Assembly: GCF_905147365.1 (NCBI RefSeq)
Contig: NC_056413.1
Span: forward strand, 1,628,501-1,692,500
Source: Aricia agestis
Taxonomy: Eukaryota; Arthropoda; Insecta; Lepidoptera; Lycaenidae
Length of the DNA: 64,000 nucleotides
Reading direction: 5' to 3'
The notes below the pieces were generated by a model. That model was not told the origin of the DNA. It saw only the letters and a program-made list of their open reading frames with translations, and searched no databases. Below are positions 21,137 through 32,205 of the stretch, piece after piece; position 1 is the stretch's first letter; each line of letters opens with the position of its first letter. Position numbers and translations under genes: made by a program.

Positions 21137-21258
21137 ATATTATTGTAAAGTTTCATTAAAATCCGTTCAATAGTTTTTGCGTGAAAGAGTAACAAACATC
21201 CATACATCCACACATCCATACATCCAAACAAACTTTCGCCTTTATAATATTAGTAGGA
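21137..21258 (-). mobile_element. Helitron-like left end
   Basis: Reversed left-end wording: AAAATCCGTTCAATAGTTTTTGCG, a CATACATC tandem run, then CGCCTTTATAATATTAGTAG. Adjoins the composite block, which may be internal sequence of this Helitron. Confidence 0.5.
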
Positions 21259-21340
21259 TGTAGCCTATAATATATTATCACGCTAAGACCAATAGAAGCG
21301 GAGCACCAATGAAGAATGTTTCAAAATCGGGTGATTTTTC

Positions 21341-21844
21341 CTATTGTGCTGCGTAAACGATAAAAGTTTCGCAAAAATTGGCAGAATTTTCTTTATTTAC
21401 CCATGAATTAGTTACTCTCTCGGGTCTGTGGCTGTTTGGTTGTTCGTTTTGTTCGGTGTTGCTATGTGTCTGTGCGGATGATTTTCTTGCTCTCTGTATT
21501 CGATGCCTATCCCTATTCTGGCTGAGGCGAGCCTCACGCTCTACAGATGATTCTCTTTCTCTCTGTATCCGAATTCTATCATTTTTCCGACTGAGGCGAG
21601 CCTCACGCTCTACAGACGATTCTCTTTCTCTCTGTATCCGAATTCTATCATTTTTCCGACTGAGGCGAGCCTCACGCTCTACAGACGATTCTCTTTCTCT
21701 CTGTATCCGATTTCTATCACTATTCTGGCTGAGGCGAGTCTCACGTTCCGTTGACGATTCTTCATCTCTTGCTGAACGTGCTCTTTTGGCATTCACTGTA
21801 CTACGACCTAAGCAACAAATAACCCAATCGCAAAGCAAAAACAA
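21341..21844 (-). CDS. Putative Helitron Rep/helicase N-terminal fragment with 23-residue repeats
   Basis: The 167-codon frame carries about four copies of a charged repeat, core ESSVEREARLSRKNDRIRIQ, spaced 69 bp, then a Q/N/S-rich stretch (HSNTEQNEQPN). Repeats with E-S...R.ARL....R are, as I recall, common ahead of the Rep domain in insect Helitron PIF1-like proteins. Helitron left ends on the same strand lie upstream (22395-22641), which supports the call. The frame then ends with no HUH or helicase motif, so this is a truncated relic or a first exon. A frame on the opposite strand (21378-21860) is a shadow of the 69 bp repeat. Confidence 0.45.
   Translation of the reverse strand: MFLLCDWVICCLGRSTVNAKRARSARDEESSTERETRLSQNSDRNRIQRERESSVEREARLSRKNDRIRIQRERESSVEREARLSRKNDRIRIQRERESSVEREARLSQNRDRHRIQRARKSSAQTHSNTEQNEQPNSHRPERVTNSWVNKENSANFCETFIVYAAQ
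21490..21785. repeat. 69 bp tandem repeat, about four units
   Basis: Units such as CGATTCTCTTTCTCTCTGTA ... GAGGCGAGCCTCACGCTCTA recur at 69 bp spacing. The two central units are almost identical and the outer ones diverged. The period is a multiple of three and keeps the minus-strand frame open. Confidence 0.85.
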
Positions 21845-21860
21845 AAGTCCGTTTTTCTAA

Positions 21861-22394
21861 CGCAAGTCAAATATATTTTTATCGACAATTCAGAAACCAA
21901 AGAACCAGAAACAATGAATATCTGAAAGAAAGCGCTGTGGTTGCTCCTCTGCGTTACCGTCTGCACAACCACACAATGACGAAATACACTATCTACTACA
22001 ATAACATAAGCCCGAAGCTTATGAGAGCCCCCGGCCGGTTCTGCCGTAACCGCTATGTCCCTCGGCCGCCGCCGCGCGACATATTTTTTGATTCCGCGTA
22101 AGTTTATACGTTTGAAAACTTCTAAAGTATTGATCGAAATTGTATAGTGTAAAAGACAATTATAATCTACATTTAATGTCTTAGCTTCCAAACATGTTTA
22201 TTTGGATAAGGGTTAATGTTGTAAATTGTTAAAATCGCTTCGTAAATAAGCCATTATTTTTCGTAAAAAGTAAAGAACAAAAATGGCTATTGTGAGTTAT
22301 CCCTAAGAAATAGACATATACCATCGCGGACTTTTTTGTTTACCTAATTAAGGTGTACAATACTGTAGTACATTATTTTGATCTATCTCGTAGG
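21861..22394. other. Unassigned segment with a GC-rich patch
   Basis: 22022-22075 is GC-rich (CCCTCGGCCGCCGCCGCGCG) in an AT-rich setting. It could be leader sequence of the Helitron ORF downstream on the minus strand. A 127-codon minus frame (21808-22191) has no recognisable domain. Confidence 0.35.
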
Positions 22395-22641
22395 GTTTAG
22401 CCAGCGTTTGCAATATAAACGCAAAAAAATGAATTTATTTACGACATAACATTAGAAACCTCTAAAATTATCAGTGTTTCTCTACCATATTATGCATATG
22501 TTATACATATAAACCTTCCTCTTGAAACACTCAATCTATTAAAAAAAACCGCATCAAAATCCGTTGAGTAGTTTTAAAGATCTAAGCATACATACACACA
22601 TACAGACAGCGGAAAGCGACTTTGTTTTATACTATTTAGAG
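22395..22641 (-). mobile_element. Helitron-like left-end segment
   Basis: Reversed left end: TTAAAAAAAACCGCATCAAAATCCGTTGAGTAG, then AGCGACTTTGTTTTATACTA. On the minus strand it lies upstream of the repeat-rich Helitron-like ORF. Confidence 0.5.
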
Positions 22642-23689
22642 ATTATCTCTTGTGGATAATCACATTAGAATATTTATAGGATACAAAATAATATAATTCT
22701 TTTAAAACCTTCTCTCATAAAATATGTCGTATTGTAACTTGTGATAATTATTTAAATCATAGCAATTTGTTTAAATATTTTCTGACGCTTTTCAAAGTTA
22801 TTAAGAATAAGTGGCTCTTATTTCTAGTTACTTTAAAATCTCTTTACTTTGAGAATGTATTAAGAATTCTTATTTTAATTTACGCATCTAAATAATTCTA
22901 AATACTTACTAATAGATATAACATTTTCTTTACTGATAAGGTAATGTTATATTTTAACTAATTTGGGTTATTCCCCCAATCTGACTTAGTAGGTATAATA
23001 TAATGTTATAACATATTAATAATATGAGCAATATTACATATGCATAATAATGAAAAGGGGAGTAGCCTCGTTGAGCCCCTTTTTTCCTAGATTCTTAGAT
23101 GTGGACCTCCTGACCTATATTATATCGTCATAAATACAATTAATTATTATAAAAAGGGGGAGTTTTACGTTAAAATTGAGACTGTAGAGATATTTTGTAG
23201 TTTGTCTACCTAACAAAACCTAAACGCGCTTTTCTTTGGGTGTCCACTGTCCATCCGTTATAGCCCCCCTCCCCAACAAGTCACGTAAGTTCGGCTCGTT
23301 CCCTTACTCCATCACATCTTAAGTTATCGACGAGTCGTATTGGTTCCGTACAAGGGGTACAGGTTTATTCAAAGGATCCGGGATCTTTGTAAATAAAAAA
23401 CAGGATTAACTCAACAAAAGGTCCATTATTCTTCAAACAAAGGGGAGGATTTTCTGTTACCATTCACTTAAATAACAATACGAATGTTAAGATTCGCTTT
23501 TGTTTTTGGATGCTTTACGAAAAATCGTGACTTTCCCTCGTTTTAAACACTTCTAAAGTCCTGAAAAATGTAAAAGTTTAAATTGAATAGCTCCGTTTTA
23601 AACAAGAGAAATGTCATGATAATCTGAGAGGTTAGACTACATAGCCTAATTGTTACCTAATATCGAAATGTTCCCGCATGCATGCAAAC
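22642..23689. other. No gene seen
   Basis: AT-rich with scattered C-rich runs. A small hairpin AAAAGGGG...CCCCTTTT occurs at 23052-23085. No coding region supported. Confidence 0.4.
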
Positions 23690-23820
23690 CGCACATTTTC
23701 CCAGGATAAGAAGTACTCTATGTCCTTTCCTGGGATTTGAAATCTCTTCAAACCTTTCAGTTAAATCGATTCAGTGGTTTGGGAGTGAAGAGGTATATTA
23801 ACTGTCAGACAGACAAGCTT
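23690..23820 (-). mobile_element. Helitron-C fragment
   Basis: CCGCACATTTTCCCAGGATAA, TATGTCCTTTCCTGGGA and TTCAGTGGTTTGGGAGTGAAG are reversed Helitron-C landmarks. Ends lost. Confidence 0.5.
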
Positions 23821-23825
23821 TATCA

Positions 23826-24177
23826 TTTTTTTTTTTATTTTTTTTTTATGAAATAAGGGGGCAAACGAGCAAACGGGTCACCTGATGGAAAGCAACTTCC
23901 GTCGCCCATGGACACTCGCAGCATCAGAAGAGCTGCAAGTGCGTTGCCGGCCTTTTAAGAGGGAATAGGGTAATAGGGGAGGGTAGGAAAGGGAAGGGAA
24001 GGGAATAGTTGAGGGTAGGGAAGGGAATAGGGTAGGGGTTAGGGATTGGGCCTCCGGTAAACTCACTCACTCGGCGAAACACAACGCAAGCGCTGTTTCA
24101 TGCCGGTTTTCTGTGAGAACGTGGTATTTATCCGGTCGAGCCGGCCCATTCGTGCCGAAGCATGGCTCTCCCACGTA
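23826..24177 (-). mobile_element. SINE-A copy 2
   Basis: A T-rich run (the reversed A tail), then TGAAATAAGGGGGCAAACG through to GGCTCTCCCACGTA. Full length. The internal purine tract is long, with GGGAATAGTTGAGGGTAGGG units. Confidence 0.85.
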
Positions 24178-24481
24178 TTTATAACATAAGTATCGATTTC
24201 GACATTGAATTGAACACATTTTGGCTAATGGCTCTTTAGTAATCGAAATCAGTACAGCTGTTAAATTCAATTAAAATAGTTGATTAAGTTTCGGCACAAT
24301 ACGATTAATCCGATCCGATGTGACAATAGTTATTAGATTATGATTTGCGTTCAATTTACTATGTTAAACCTGCATACTCAATTTAGTTGACGGTATACAT
24401 TTAATGTGAAAATATAATAACTGAATAATATAATAGTAATTGAATTTATAATTTATGCAATTGTAAAGTAATTATATTAAT

Positions 24482-24957
24482 AATGGGGATTGTCCATTTT
24501 TTTTTAAATTTTGCTCATTACAAAAACATTTCGAGGAATAAGGTCAGTGATCGTTTTTCTGTATATAAACGAAAAAAATACCCATTAGTAACTTATATCT
24601 TTGAACAAATATGTTTAACCTTTGTTTGACCTTCAATGGCGTTAAATTAGCAATAAATTCGACCAACATTACGTTTCGAACTTTTGGTAAGCTTCTCGTA
24701 TCAGCTTTCACATAATGAGAACTTGCATTTGACGAACCAGCCATTATAAATAAGATTGAAAGGAAAAAACATACTGCAGAGGTCAATTATTGGCCGCCGA
24801 TGATGACGTCAGAGCGAAACTAAAAATTTATTGAAAAAAAACTAGCCAATGAATTTCAAAATTATTTAATTTATATTCTTAAAATACTCTATTTTAACGA
24901 AAAAAAATATAAAAAGTACATGTGATTTTTTTTGGACAATGCCCATTATACAAGATG
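24482..24957 (-). mobile_element. Element Y copy 2 (inverted)
   Basis: Reverse-orientation copy of 16401-16870, starting AATGGGGATTGTCC and ending GGACAATGCCCATT. It shares the N-terminal reading frame, but its splice-site-like GTAAGT has become ATAAGT. Confidence 0.75.
24544..24744 (-). CDS. First-exon-like ORF in element Y copy 2 (66 codons)
   Basis: From ATG at 24742-24744 the peptide begins MAGSSNASSHYVKADTRSLP, matching copy 1 (MTGSSN...) at nearly every residue. Losing the donor-like site lets the frame read on into what is intron-like sequence in copy 1. An upstream in-frame ATG at 24784-24786 extends it, but the copy 1 start supports 24744. Confidence 0.35.
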   Translation of the reverse strand: MAGSSNASSHYVKADTRSLPKVRNVMLVEFIANLTPLKVKQRLNIFVQRYKLLMGIFFVYIQKNDH

Positions 24958-25322
24958 TTTGAGTCTTTGTTGCGTCATCATATTGAAAAAGCGCCCGTAT
25001 GTGCAAGGCATAGGGTTTCAGGTTCATCATAACATGTAAACGCTACACGTACTAACTGAAGCAATCTGCTATCCGATTATTTCCCAAGAAATAGCTCTCT
25101 ACATATTTGAGCGAAGTTGTACAGCGTTAATAAATTCACCGACAAACACGACGGAATCGATGCTCGGAGTTGAGAACTTATGATTACAGTTATCAAACTG
25201 AGCCAGTGACTGGATTATAAGTTCTAATTGGTCACCGTGTTGGTTTTAAATATTCGCACAGGTACACAGTTGAATGTTAACCCCAGCTCTTGAAAAGACT
25301 TTAACCTTTACGATAAGTAAAG
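24958..25322. other. No gene seen
   Basis: AT-rich. No motif or repeat supported. Confidence 0.35.
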
Positions 25323-25626
25323 TTTTTTTATGAAATAAGGGGGCAAATGAGCAAACGGGTCACCTGATGGAAAGCAACTTCCGTCACCCATGGACATTCG
25401 CAGCATCAGAAGAGCTGCAAGTGCGTTGTCGGCCTTTTAAGAGGGAATAGGGTAATAGGGTAGGGTAGGGAAAGGAAGGGAATAGGATAGGGGATTGGGC
25501 CTCCGGTAAACTCAATCACTCGGCGCAACACAGCGCAAGCGCTGTTTCACGATGCTTTTCTGTGAGAACGTGATATTTCTCCGGTCGAGCCGGCCCATTC
25601 GTGCCAAAGCGTGGCTCTCCCACGTA
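25323..25626 (-). mobile_element. SINE-A copy 3
   Basis: TTTTTTTATGAAATAAGGGGG to GTGGCTCTCCCACGTA. The shortest of the intact copies because its purine tract is contracted. Confidence 0.85.
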
Positions 25627-25636
25627 TAAAGTAAAA

Positions 25637-25816
25637 ACTTTGTGCCAAAAATCGTATATCACGTGGGAACCGTACATTTTTCTGCAACGACAACCATCCT
25701 TTGTCCTTTCCCGGGACTCAAAATAACAGCATTCCAAATTTCACGAAAATCAGTTTAGCAGTTTAACCGCGAAGAGGTAACAGACAGACAGACGCACTTT
25801 CGCATTTATAATATTG
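25637..25816 (-). mobile_element. Helitron-C fragment
   Basis: Reversed landmarks GTGGGAACCGTACATTTTTC, TGTCCTTTCCCGGGACTC and GAAGAGGTAACAGACAGACAG, ending TTTATAATATTGTG. SINE-A copy 3 sits next to its right-end side. Confidence 0.58.
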
Positions 25817-26227
25817 TGTGGATATACTATACCCCATATTTTTATCCAAAATATTATTGTTACATAAGATAGTTATTTGATCAGTAGTATTACATTATAT
25901 TACTTATAGTACGAATTTAAAGAGCAAGAATTAGACGTTAAAAAATTTTGATTATTATTTTCTTAGATTACGATTACGTTTTTTCGGTAATATAGTATAA
26001 GGAAGTTAATAAGCGGTACATTTTGCTGGACGAATAATAAAGAAAATCCTAATTGGATGATTTTCAAGCTCGAAAAACTTTACCCTCAAAAAACTTAACC
26101 GTTCAAGTGAACTCGCTAAGTCATGGTAGGTCCTTAACCTTTTTAGGTCATTGGAATGATGCTTCATACATTCTGAGCGTGATTTAACCTTTAATGTTAC
26201 TCGGTATTTTTTGATATTATAATAACA

Positions 26228-26725
26228 CTAGCGCCCCGCCCCGGCGTCGCACGGGTATAAAATATTTATACGTGGGAGAGCCATGCTTCGGCACGAATGG
26301 GCCGGCTCGACCGGATAAATACCACGTGCTCACAGAAAGCCGGCGTGAAACAGCGCTTGCGCTGTGTTTCGCCGAGTGAGTGAGTTTACCGGAGGACCAA
26401 TCCCCTACCCTATTCCCTTCCTTGCCCTCCCCTATTTCCTCTTAAAAGGCCGGCAACGCACCTGCAGCTCTTCTGATGTTGCGAGTGTCCATGGGCGACA
26501 GAAGTTGCTTTCCATCAGGTGACCCGTATGCTCGTTTGCCCCCTTATTTCATTTCAAAAAATCTTATGTCCTTTCCCGGGACTCCAAAGTATCTCATTAT
26601 CAAGTTTCAAAATCGGTTTAGCGGTTTAGGTGTGAAGAGGTAACAGACAAACAGACAGACGGACAGACAGACACTCATTACATTTACATTACAGACAGAC
26701 ATTTACAATATTGGTATGGATATAG
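26228..26725 (-). mobile_element. Helitron (CTAGCGCCCCGCCCC right end) split by a SINE
   Basis: CTAGCGCCCCGCCCCGGCGT followed by CGCACGGGTATAAA is a reversed Helitron right end. The Helitron sequence resumes after the SINE at about 26564 with CTTATGTCCTTTCCCGGGAC and reaches a left end at about 26725. The SINE-A insertion at 26269-26563 is therefore younger than this Helitron. Confidence 0.6.
26269..26563 (+). mobile_element. SINE-A copy 4
   Basis: TACGTGGGAGAGCCATGCTT to CCTTATTTCATTTCAAAAAA. Plus-strand, full length, with a short C-rich tract. Confidence 0.87.
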
Positions 26726-28650
26726 TCTCAGAGACACATCTTTTTGTTGAGCGAGTTTCAATGACACGGCTAAGTTACCGTACTGTATAATATTATATTT
26801 TGCTCATACGAATGAGTCGTTTTATTGGCTATTGAACTACGAACAATAGACGGTGGTAATCCAGCACAATCAGAATATACAGTATTTAACAGTGCGTGAA
26901 TTTCGATAAAGAACGAATCTGTTATCAATTTTCCAAATTCCATTTTTTATTGTACGCCGGTAAAATATAAATGAAATAGCTTATGGCACATTTTTATGAG
27001 CATGAAAAAATGTATATGAAATAACAAAATTTTAAACTCTGAAAATATATTTACTGCAGTTGAAAATACAAAAAAATATTATTTCAAAATTTTATATTAC
27101 TTATTAAATACTAGCTATTTGACCTTTGCTCGGTATTCGATAAAACACGAATAAAATGACATTTTCTAAAAATGATTCCTAGCTAGTTTTTCCGCGTTAG
27201 ATTTTAGATATAGTTAGATAGTTAGATTCCGCATAAAACCCAGTTCTTGTGATAATAATAATACATATACATGTAATACATACGTAAACAGTGAAAGGAA
27301 TACCAAGATAATATAGTTCAAATACTTTTAGAGCTTACAACAATATAGTTTGAACAAAAAATGTACGACAACCATTAAAAACAGAAAAAATAAAACTGAA
27401 ACTTAAAGTGATTTTACACATGCGGTACAGAATCACTTTGTAGGGATGCGTACACGAAAGGAAAAACGGAACTCTATTAATAATATCTTTTACCGGTGAG
27501 AGTCAGACAGCGATGTCAGAACTGCAATTCAATTGCCAGAAATTTTTTATAGTTATTAAGTAATTTTTTATAAGTTGCAGGACTTGCAGCAATGACAACA
27601 AAATTTTGTCCCATGCACAGATGTGACTTTTCACCATTTTCTTGTTCGATGTCAATAAATTTTTAAGGCACCAACTTTTGCTGATTTTATTCTGACGCGG
27701 GCCAGACACGCACCAAAAGTTATAAAATATATTATCAGCGCAAACTGCTACGCATTACTCAAAAATGCATTCCAGAATTTCATACATCTGAAGCCATCAG
27801 CGACGACGGTCAGCGAGCAATCAATTTGACAATGAAATCGACCTTAGTACGGAACCGTTTGTGATCGAGTCCGACCCGCACTTAGCCAGTTTTATCATAT
27901 TTCGGGATTTTACCGACCACGGCTGTTACTAGTAGTTTTAGATTCATGACTTTCATTTTTCAACGCTCGTAAGTTTTACTTGAATTTTTAGGAAGTTTCT
28001 GCTATCTGGTCTCTTTTTTACTCTTTTCTATGATACTGTTCATAACTTCGTACCTGAACTGAATAAATGCGTTATTTCGTAATTTTCTAGGTTTTTAATC
28101 GACTAGGGTGAGGCCAGAAGAAACTGTAATGATGGCTTAAGCAGTCGATGACGTATATGCCCTGGTAGCGGCTAGTTAGCTATTTATTTTCCTTGGTTTA
28201 GTTTATATTTTGTCTTTTACCGTGACTCAGTCTCAATCTTTCATCGAAGTTAGTTCAGTGGTTTTACCGTGAATTTCTGACATGGATTTCGCGTTTATAA
28301 TATGACGCACGGATAGGACCTAAAATTTTTCTTTCCAACAAGTGTTATGAAAATCGGTTCACAAACGGCGAAGTTTTTCGCTAACAAACTTAAAAAAAAA
28401 ACATAATAATATTATACTCGTTACATACGGTCAAATTCAGAAACCTCCTCTTTTGCAATGTCGGTTAATGAAGCATAATTAGATTTCAATTCTAATTATT
28501 TAAGGTTAACCTACCTAGAACTAAATTGACCTCCGACCTTTGACATTGGGGTAAGTCCCAACTATCGGTACCAGGCATACAAAGGTGACCATTACCATAA
28601 TTATTCAGGCCGAATTGAACCGAGTATTAATAAATTAAGATCCCCCTTAA
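26726..28650. other. Long AT-rich stretch, no gene seen
   Basis: Contains a reversed Helitron-E right end at 27111-27186 (CTAGCTATTTGACC) and, at 28370-28470, a fragment with CACAAACGGCGAAG like that at 14872. Minus frame 27503-27709 has no domain. Nothing else is supported. Confidence 0.4.
27111..27186 (-). mobile_element. Helitron-E 3'-end fragment
   Basis: ACTAGCTATTTGACCTTTGCTC then CGGTATTCGATAAAACACG. The GAGCAAAGCTC hairpin has lost one arm. Confidence 0.55.
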
Positions 28651-28858
28651 TCCATACCTAATATTATAAATGGGAAAGTGTGTCTGTCTGTCCGTCTGTT
28701 ACCTCTTCACGCCCGAACCGCTGAAACTATTTCGCTGGGTATTGAGTCCTGATACTTTGAGTCCCGGGAAAGGACATAGGATACTTTTTTTTCGAACAAT
28801 GTACGGTTCCCGCGCGAAAAACGAAATTTTGCGAAACGGAGTTACTGGCGTTATCTAG
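28651..28858 (+). mobile_element. Helitron-C, near full length
   Basis: Left end TCCATACCTAATATTATAAAT, GTCTGTCTGTCCGTCTG, CTCTTCACGCCCGAACCGCT, CCCGGGAAAGGACATAGG, and a right end with GCGAAACGGAGTTACTGG before CTAG at 28855-28858. No ORF of its own. Confidence 0.68.
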
Positions 28859-29446
28859 AGTTTTTCTAGAGGATTTTTCTCAGAATTCAATATCTTTCTG
28901 CATTCCAGGATGTAAAAATGAAACAGCAGTGCAAGCATTCATTTTCGCCACTCAATAGAAATATATTATTTCTGTTTTTTACGCCGTGTCTTACGAATTT
29001 TCAATCAGGTCACGTATCCTGACTCTCCTTTATGTAAGATATTATTTTTAGTTTTATTTTTAAATAAACCCCTGCCAAAGAAGTTTTTACTTCAATAAAG
29101 CGCAAAAAAATGCGCCATAATTATAATATCATTATAAAAATAAAAAATTTCAGTCTTACACTTACTTAAAACTAGGGCTAATTAACTTATTCGCCTACAA
29201 AGGAAATATTGTAGATAAAAGTTAGTTTTATGCTCGCATAATATAAAATATCTTTCTAATATAACGTGCATTCTACGCTGAAGCTACTTCCCGCGGGAGC
29301 AAACTATGAAAAACCAAAGCAGTTAGGTATTCTTATAAGAATATTATGTTGCAAAGAAAATGTATATTGCTTCAATTTATATGAGAACACTGAGATAATG
29401 TGAAACATGAAAATATCTACACCGATATAAAATTTCAGTTGAACAA
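28859..29446. other. No gene seen
   Basis: AT-rich with no supported feature. Confidence 0.35.
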
Positions 29447-29798
29447 TACGTGGGAGAGCCATGCTTCGGCACGAATGGGCCGGCTCGACCGGATAAATAC
29501 CACGTTCTCACAGAAAACCGGCGTGAAACAGCGCTTGCGCTGTGTTTCGCCGAGTGAGTGAGTTTACCGGAGGCCCAATCCCCTATCCCCTAACCCCTAC
29601 CCTATTCCCTTCCCTACCCTCAACTATTCCCTTCCCTTCCCCTCCCTACCCTCCCCTATTACCCTATTCCCTCTTAAAAGGTCGGCAACGCACTTGCAGC
29701 TCTTCTGATGCTGGGAGTGTCCATAGGCGATGGAAGTTGCTTTCCATCAGGTGACCCGTTTGCTCGTTTGCCCCCTTATTTCATTTAAAAAAAAAATA
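29447..29798 (+). mobile_element. SINE-A copy 5
   Basis: TACGTGGGAGAGCC to TTATTTCATTTAAAAAAAAA. It has the longest pyrimidine tract of the family (repeated CCCTTCCCTACCCT and CAACTATTCCCTT units). The 70-codon frame here is a by-product. Confidence 0.88.
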
Positions 29799-30045
29799 CT
29801 TTTTTATAATAACCAGCTGATAAGTATTCTTAGAAATAAAAATGTTTACATGTCTAATAATAATAAAAATAAAAAAAATATTGGCTATTTCATGAATTTT
29901 ATTATTGTATCCCTTTTTACTATTACGAATTTTTATATCTTTTAGTTGGTTATTTTATTAATTTTATATTAATACTTTAAGCAAATTGTAATAATATAAT
30001 AATAATAATATCTATGGACGCTTCACACCACGTCAGTCTGGCCCT

Positions 30046-30244
30046 GTGCTAAGTACCTGAAGGACTTGTGTTACAGGTACCAGACAACGGAAATATATTT
30101 AATACTTTTATACTTTACATATATTTAAGATTTTTATTATATCATACACATCCAGACCCGGGACTATTGAAAACTTTTTGTTTCGAACCCGCGAACCCCT
30201 GCTTGAGCTACCGACGCGCTCACCACTGAGCCACAGAGGTCGTC
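30046..30244 (-). mobile_element. SINE-C copy 2, tRNA-derived
   Basis: Colinear with 20404-20621: the minus-strand head CGACGACCTCTGTGGCTCAG with A box, but the B box has lost several bases (GGTTCGCGGGTTCGAAAC). The body ends in CTGTAACACAAGTCC. Confidence 0.68.
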
Positions 30245-30568
30245 GAAATATGCATGTTATATTTCATATTTTTTAGTTGATTTTATGATATTGTGAATGC
30301 GGTGTTTGTCTTTAAGAAATTGACATGCGTTTTCAATCAATCAATTGTTGACAAACCAAGTTAAATAAAAAAAAAAAAAGTTATTTTTGTCTTTGCCTGC
30401 CCTATGGAAGTACTGGACAGTACACTTTGTTCTAATGTAACATAGCCTACGTCCTTTCTCATAGTTATCTCTAATGTAAAATCCGTTCCAAATATCAAAA
30501 TAAGCATCAGCTCTCACGACACAGGTTATCCTAGTGTGAGAGCCACAGTTAATCATTTTGGTAATTTA

Positions 30569-30697
30569 AGGTCTGTTTCACCACTTCCTGATAAGGCTAT
30601 CCACCAATTAACTTGACAGATCAAGTATGGAGAATCTGTCAAAAAAGTTTTGAATAGCCTATTAGGCACTTTATCAGAAAGTGATGAAACAGGCCCT
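30569..30697. mobile_element. MITE-G copy 1
   Basis: AGGTCTGTTTCACCACTTCC at the left pairs with GTGATGAAACAGGCCCTT at the right. A second pair (TTGACAGAT, ATCTGTCAA) lies inside. A relative forms part of the complex at 41566-41880. Confidence 0.72.
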
Positions 30698-31079
30698 TCA
30701 ACAGCTAAAAAAACCCTGTAATATCATTATTATGGGAGTTTTGTATATTTTTGCTACAATAAAGTTTTTTTAATCATAGCTCGTCCTTTTTTCGCAAACA
30801 AAGAGATATTTCCTCTATTATATTAACCCAAGAATACCAGACAAGAATTATATTCACACTAAATGTATCATTAAAATGCGACAATGGTACGTTGTCTGCA
30901 CTCGCAAAGGTTTATGGGGTATAGTGAGTCGAGGGCGCTGGGGTGAAAATTACCCCCTGTTCTGTTGTTGTGTATTTAAATAGGTTTTATATGTACTTAG
31001 ATACGCGAAACAACAAAAAAGATTTTATGCGACTAATAATAATGCGATGTGAAAGCTAAAAAGCCCTAAAAAAAGTAAC
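30698..31079. other. No gene seen
   Basis: AT-rich. Nothing supported. Confidence 0.35.
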
Positions 31080-31205
31080 CTTTAAGAGCTCTCCTGACTC
31101 TAAAAATCAAACATCGTCCTTCACTCCTCACATTCACGCCCGTCTTTTATATGACAGGTGAAAAAGGACGGCACGGAATCATCGCCAAGTTAGTTTTACT
31201 TGAAT
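31080..31205 (-). mobile_element. MITE-H fragment
   Basis: AAATCAAACATCGTCCTTC, CACGCCCGTCTTTTATATGA and CAGGTGAAAAAGGACGGC match one arm of the complete copies at 35237 and 62906. Confidence 0.65.
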
Positions 31206-31430
31206 AAAAGACGAACTATAATGATTATGAACAAAGTGTTTTGAGCAAATTTAGGTTTTATCAATACCTTTTTAGATATTAAAAAATATTAAAGAGAAGT
31301 CGGTTAAAAAGACAGCAAACTTCGAAGATCCAAGCAAAGATGTGTCTAAAACAAGGTTTTTTTGTAAAAAAGAAACTATCGAGCATTTTTTCAGTACCTT
31401 ATCGTGTTTTCGTCTTGAGCATTTAATCTT

Positions 31431-31458
31431 CATGAACTGAAGTTAACTTCAGTTCATG
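31431..31458. repeat. Perfect 28 bp palindrome without loop
   Basis: CATGAACTGAAGTT is followed directly by its exact complement. Symmetry includes a central GTTAAC. Only ten bases separate it from a second perfect palindrome. Confidence 0.95.
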
Positions 31459-31467
31459 GATTTTTTG

Positions 31468-31483
31468 ACACAATTAATTGTGT
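31468..31483. repeat. Perfect 16 bp palindrome
   Basis: ACACAATTAATTGTGT, perfectly symmetric. TAAT/ATTA cores like this are typical of homeodomain sites, but short AT palindromes also arise by chance. Confidence 0.9.
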
Positions 31484-32000
31484 AAAAAAATCAGTTTTCT
31501 AGACCTTACAGATTTTAAGAGGTTGACTACATACTTTAACTTTACAGGTTTATTTATACAGTTATGTTATGTGTTTTTTGTATACAGTGTTACTGATTAT
31601 ATTATGTCGAATTTCTGTCACGTAATTTCGGCATAGTGTTTTTAGATACCTTCAAGAGTGCTATGTTACATAATATTATTATGTCATTACAAGTCACAAG
31701 TACGTATCTCAAGAAGCTAATGATTTGTCTTGATCGGGGTCAATTTGATCCCTGGCAAAAATAACCCCCGGGATTAATCCTGATTAAGTGGGACGTCTAA
31801 GACTACGTGGGGTAAATATATCCCTATTGGACGAGCTATTACTTACGAGATTAGCAGGGTTACACCTGCGTCACATGCTGTTTGATTACAGGAACGGGTA
31901 GGGTAAATTTGACCCAGTTTCTTAGAATATGTTGCTTGAATGTCATGTCTGAATATTGACGTGGCGGTTAAGTTTTGAGTACGTTCTGATGCGGCTTATG
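31484..32000. other. No gene seen
   Basis: Unassigned. Contains GGGTCAATTTGATCCC (31737-31752), a near-palindrome. Confidence 0.35.
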
Positions 32001-32186
32001 TCCATCCATACTAATATTATATATGCGAAAGTGTGTCTGTCTGTCTGTCAGTCTGTTTGTTACTTTTCCCGCCCAAACTGCCCGCCCAAATACTTTGACT
32101 CCTGGGAAAGGACATAGGATACTTTTTATCCTGGAAAAAATTACGGTTCCCACGTGATAAATTACAAATTTTTCTCATCATCTACT
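32001..32186 (+). mobile_element. Helitron-C copy, right end damaged
   Basis: TCCATACTAATATTATATATG, GTGTGTCTGTCTGTCTGTC, CCTGGGAAAGGACATAGGAT, then decays to TCTCATCATCTAC. The CTAG terminus is not intact. Confidence 0.58.
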
Positions 32187-32205
32187 TCTTAATAATAATA
32201 TAATA

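Noticed and set aside
21378..21860. 160-codon plus-strand ORF opposite the Helitron-like frame
   Set aside because: It is the complement of the 69 bp tandem repeat. The minus frame has the charged repeat expected of Helitron N-termini.
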